Positions 60,241 through 64,000 of a DNA stretch of 64,000 nt are shown here, piece after piece; positions within the stretch are counted from its first letter, which is position 1, and each line of letters opens with the position of its first letter. The notes beneath the pieces are model-generated. The model did not search any database. It saw nothing but the letters and a program-made list of their open reading frames with translations, and was not told the origin of the DNA. Source of the stretch: Notolepis coatsorum (taxonomy: Eukaryota > Chordata > Actinopteri > Aulopiformes > Paralepididae); the NCBI GenBank assembly GCA_963971535.1, contig OZ020601.1:23199835-23263834 (forward strand). Reading direction: 5' to 3'. The translations under genes were made by a program, and so were the position numbers.

Positions 60241-61673
60241 TGTAACTGAGGGGTACAATTACCTGACTGTATTACTAGATATGATACTTACTACCACTAC
60301 CTTTGTACTTAATATTCGGCCACCCAGTACTCTGCATAAATATATTATGATGAACACTGTCACGTAGATGAAACGGATCCAACACAAATGTACGAATTAG
60401 AAATAGGTCTTTATTTCTACACAGCGATGGTGTGTAGAGCAAGCACTTAATCAAATCAATCACATTTATGAATGGGAATTAGTATGCACTTTTATGGCAA
60501 GAGTATTCGTCGGTATATCAATAGAGAATGTCCAATCTCTGAAGGCGCAGGTGGTACATATACGACCTGGAATAGTTAAGGAATAACAGCAATGATACTT
60601 TAATGATTATAGGCTGGATACACTAGGGGGGGTTAATCCGGTCGCTTGTAAGCCGACAGGAGTAGGAAAGGGGGGGGGGTAGAGTCCGGCTGCCTCATTC
60701 GGCCAAGGGTATCCCAGGTGAACCCACTGTAGTGCCGTTCAATGCGCCGGCGATCCTTGGACCACAGATGAAAGCAGGTGGACTCTTTGTGGGCCGGCGT
60801 CCTCCGGTCCACGGAGGAGAGACGTGAAGCGACCTCGTCTTGCAGAGCGTCTCCTCACCTTGCGTCCTCTCCAGGGGGGGGGGTTCCAACACACGGCAGT
60901 GTCGGGGGTCTTTATCCATGGAATAATCAACGTATACAAAGCACAATCCGTGCCTGGGAAGGCGGGCTGTCGTCGGTAGAATAATCCGGTATACAGGTCC
61001 ACTCGCTCGTCGGCTCTGGGGCTCCTCGGGTGCAATCTCACATGGGGTCGATCATCCTGGATAAGCAGCCAGTTTTCTGCCCGAAACGATGGGGTGCTGA
61101 CTACGGTAGTATTCTCACCGCACGAAGCACTATATATTAACAGACTATTATTAGCTTAATAGACTACGTCCAACTCGACGATATAGTGCCAAATATGACT
61201 ATTCAAATATTAATATACACGATGTCTCAATACCGATGGTAGGCCGAACTTGGCCTTACTCCCACACGTGGCGTCGCGGGGAGGCTTTACGTCTGTCACT
61301 CTATTGGAGGGTAAGAAACTGGACTGAAAAGGAAGTCCTACTTTAGTAGCGCAGTATATATACGCACTATGAACAAATAGTCCCATTAGTGGTGCGGTAG
61401 CCAGATTCCTACACGGAACTAGGACTTGTTCGTACATGTTGAGCGGTACGTTTGAACTGGGTCTGGGGGGTATGGCAGCCTGGCACCAAGGTCTCGACCA
61501 ATAGTAGAATGGAGACTATTATGGGATGTTCAGTAGGCTAGAATGGATATTCAATGCATATTGTACAAGGAATATGCAAGGGATATCAAGGAATATTAGA
61601 GAATATACAAATACAATTAAATATATATATATAATAAATATATATATTCGGTTTAATCTGGCCCTTCACAACA
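60241..61673 (-). repeat. 5' LTR of BEL/Pao copy B
   Basis: Same length as and almost identical to the 3' LTR. TATA-like ACTGCGCTACTAAAG and TATATATAC sequences lie mid-LTR in sense, near 61345-61365. The GCGAT duplication follows. Confidence 0.93.
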
Positions 61674-62238
61674 GCGATCATGAATTGGAATAATCTTTTT
61701 GGAGAACATCTGATCTGAGGTAAGGAATCTATTTTACCAGTCTTAGGATAATCAGAGCTTTTTTCACAGAGATATCAACGTGTGCCCTATGTGTGTGTGT
61801 GTGCGTGCTGATCAGGAAATGAGATAATCGATTTTTCAGCCCGCTTCTATAGCGTGCATAAGTACACATAATACTATCGATAATCTAGCGTTTATTTGAA
61901 AACGATTCATAAATAGGCCGAAAAATGACAATGTTTTTTGTGTATTCCAGAATATTCCAGTAAAGGGCGTTTATCACAGAATCTTTATATTTTCCTGAAA
62001 CGTTAAAAAAAACTAGCGTTTTTCAAAATGGTATAAAACGGAAATTAACCGATTAAAAAAACAATCCGTTTCGACAATGTTGACTGCAAACAAGTCATTG
62101 ATAAGCGACGGCCAGATTAGACACATAGCCATAATTTAAGATGTAGTTTATGCGTTAGCAAATATGAGAGCGCTATCATTGAAGTGGGTGGTGGCACGCA
62201 AGCATTAAATCATGCGCCCCCTGCTGGCACTGAAAGTG

Positions 62239-62450
62239 TTAAGAGCGAGCTCACTAAAAGCACCAGAAACCCTCGGCTCACTAGGACCCGTCTTTGTAAT
62301 CAATGATCAGAGAACTCACTGAGTGACCAGGTGTTTTCAATAAAAAGAAAACATTTCACAACTGTCCCAAAATACAGTTTTATTCACACCAACTGAAGAG
62401 GAACCGTCCCAAATACAAAACGTGCGGTATGTATGAACTGTCAAGTATAA

Positions 62451-62485
<35 letters not shown>

Positions 62486-62772
62486 TTACATGAGTGTTCT
62501 GGGTACCCAAAGATGCTTTACATGGTGGGATTATATAGTAACAAATATAAACAGTTTAGGAGGGAAAGGCTGTGTCAAAAGGAGGGTATTTTGAACATCG
62601 ACAGTGTGGGGGCATTTTTTATGTGGATTAGAATCTGTAAAAGAGGTTTACTATTTCAGATTTAGATGCAGGTTCTTTCCTTTTCAAAATAAGTAATCAG
62701 TCTGGATGTATAATAACAGAACTCTTGTCTCCATCAGCAGACTATGTTGTTGTCATGGAGACAGAGACGTAC
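62239..62772 (-). other. dop1a intron, no other gene
   Basis: Intronic sequence between the TTAA element and the penultimate exon. It includes an (AAT)n microsatellite of about 33 bp at 62452-62484. Confidence 0.6.
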
Positions 62773-62902
62773 CTTGGCCCGCTTCCTCAGCAGCTTGGCC
62801 AGCCGCACCACGTAGGGCTTGAACTCCCTCTGATGGGTTCCCTGACGCCTCACCTCCAGGCCCGAGTCATCCGACGCCTCAGGGATAAAAGCCCAGCGAT
62901 AC
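62773..62902 (-). CDS. dop1a: dop1a penultimate exon (130 bp)
   Basis: The acceptor CACCACAG ends at 62903 and the donor GTACGT starts at 62772. The exon carries one base completing the previous codon, then 43 codons: YRWAFIPEASDDSGLEVRRQ, GTHQREFKPYVVRLAKLLRK, RAK. It exits in phase 0, matching the exon at 51911-52216. The YRWAFIPE and EFKPYVVRLAKLLRKR segments fit the DOP1A C-terminal region as I remember it. Both splice sites and the open frame make it a real exon; the gene name is less certain than the exon. The earlier exons lie beyond 64000. Confidence 0.65.
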
Positions 62903-63999
62903 CTGTGGTGAGACACGGGTACGACACACATTGATCTACCGTGTTCTCTTCTGTTCTTTAGGGCTTCATTAGACAGGGTGGGGAGATCAGATAAGAGGGA
63001 GGACATGATGTGACAAAGATCTGAGCTGGATTCAAACACTGTGACGTTGTGATTAGCTGGTAGGATCCATGTAATCACATGTAAAAATTATGGCTTGCAG
63101 CGATTATGAAAACAAGATAATAAATAATAATAAAGAACTATTGTACAAATCCACTGTTAAGAAGACATGTTTTGCCATGATAATCTTTCAGAAGTGGCAT
63201 GATGCAATATTGTAGACAATTATAATTGTATTTGATTATTTAGTATAATTTAATTTCCCTTGTATGTTCTACAGCTCAGAGGCAGTATTGAGTGTAGAGC
63301 TGCCGCGGTTACCGCATTACCGCGGTATCGCCGTTACATCACGCCCACCGCAGAGTTTAGCTGAATACCGCATCACCGCTGTTTTTTATAATAATACTCT
63401 CAACCAAAGCAATGCAACAATTTTGATTGAGTCGATTCTGCCAATTACGTCACACCGCTTGCACCCGCCTCTGCTGTTACCACCAATCGGCAAGCGCGTA
63501 TTTGTTTTTTACTTCCTGAATGTCAGCCATTGATCAGAGCTCACAACAAGGCTAATAACGTTAGCTCCCCGCCGGAGTGGACTACCATCGCTCCTCAGGA
63601 GTACTAAACGAGGCATAATGATTTTACTGCAACGAATGTCATAATAAAAGCCCTTCGTTCTATACACTTGTCTGATTGGAAACTTTATTAACAGACCGCA
63701 GAATGGGCACAACTCCGCAAGCTCTGCCTTGCTATGGTCCGGTAAATATGCTGATGTTATTGAACGTGTAACTATATAACGTTAATGCCACAAAACGAAT
63801 GCCTTTGTTAATCATAAGTAGTAACTTTATAATAATAAGAAGAAGAAAGGGTCGGGGGGGGTTACCGCCGGGCGCTACCACCCCTGCCCGCGACACAGAG
63901 TGAACGGCGCAAGACCAGAGGGGAGACTTCGAATCCGTGTTTCACTTTCAATAACGAATGCGTGCTTGACGAATCCCAAACAATATTCATGCTGCAAAG
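62903..63999. other. Probable dop1a intron with transposon debris
   Basis: No further exon is recognised. From about 63295 the sequence TAGAGCTGCCGCGGTTACCG resembles an hAT left end with CCGCGGTA-type subterminal repeats; its right end is not visible, so it may run past the window. A LINE-like tail (GATTGGAAACTTTATTAACA) lies at about 63674-63715, matching those at 860 and 49063. A G8 run lies at about 63853-63860. Confidence 0.35.
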
Positions 64000-64000
64000 T

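Larger units (their letters stand above)
53614..61673 (-). mobile_element. BEL/Pao LTR retrotransposon, copy B
   Basis: An 8.06-kb element on the minus strand, with LTRs of 1,433 bp each (53614-55046 and 60241-61673). The target duplication GCGAT is at 53609-53613 and 61674-61678. The LTRs differ at only about five positions, so it is young. It sits inside the TTAA-target transposon, in the last intron of dop1a and in the same orientation as the gene. The internal region is recognisable from end to end, but pol is not whole, with about two breaks relative to its sister copy. Its LTRs belong to a different subfamily from copy A. Confidence 0.95.
53230..62238. mobile_element. TTAA-target transposon split by a BEL/Pao element
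   Basis: TTAA lies at 53226-53229 and 62239-62242. The ends are CACTTTCAATGCCA and the complement of CACTTTCAGTGCCA. Without the nested LTR element (53614-61673 plus one GCGAT) the transposon is about 0.94 kb, like its relative at 10804-11747. They share GACACATAGC, ATAATTTAA and similar central sequence. CCAACGACGAGA occurs twice at the left end. There is no transposase, and the piggyBac-like label is tentative. Confidence 0.65.

Overview
This 64-kb window is teleost-type vertebrate DNA. The evidence is the mix of mobile elements (BEL/Pao LTR elements, an L1/Tx1-type LINE, hAT, TTAA-target and Tc1-like non-autonomous DNA transposons, tRNA-derived SINEs, L2/CR1-like LINE tails) and fragments of two vertebrate genes. 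It is exceptionally rich in tandem repeats: about fifteen minisatellites of unrelated unit sequence (units of 10 to 60 bp) plus long (GA)n, (CA)n, (TAA)n and (AACC)n tracts. Such a load recalls gadiform fish, but the species cannot be fixed from this sequence.

Only two host genes are supported, both on the minus strand. The first coding exon of snap91 (AP180, clathrin assembly) lies at 48911-49040, with a GC-rich candidate promoter or 5' UTR near 49764-50060. If snap91 continues leftward, positions 1-48910 are its first intron. The last two exons of what I take to be dop1a (DOP1/Dopey) are at 62773-62902 and 51911-52216, with a 3' UTR and poly(A) signal near 51620. They are separated by a 10.6-kb intron.

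Regions: 1-5600, a 23-bp minisatellite with a 1,288-bp higher-order period and two insertions at its left edge. 5700-10800, microsatellites, three minisatellites and a 1-kb hAT element. 10804-11747, a TTAA-target transposon. 11860-20746, a 5'-truncated L1 into which a full-length L1 (13405-20557) with both ORFs open has inserted. 21000-23000, SINE, LINE and hAT debris. 23093-35682, an 11-bp minisatellite split by an 8.7-kb BEL/Pao element (25409-34133) whose 5' LTR carries a Tc1-like MITE. 36600-48200, back-to-back microsatellites, minisatellites and two SINEs. 48900-52216, snap91 exon 1 and the dop1a end. 52191-53095, a 60-bp minisatellite. 53230-62238, a second TTAA-target element holding a second BEL/Pao element (53614-61673).

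The most striking observation is the 60-bp minisatellite. Its unit is the boundary of the last dop1a intron and exon: polypyrimidine tract, CAG acceptor and the first 26 bases of the exon, present 15 times. The transcript therefore offers 15 almost identical splice acceptors. Only the one nearest the gene end gives the full 101-residue C-terminus; every other would give a short tail ending at an in-frame TAA.
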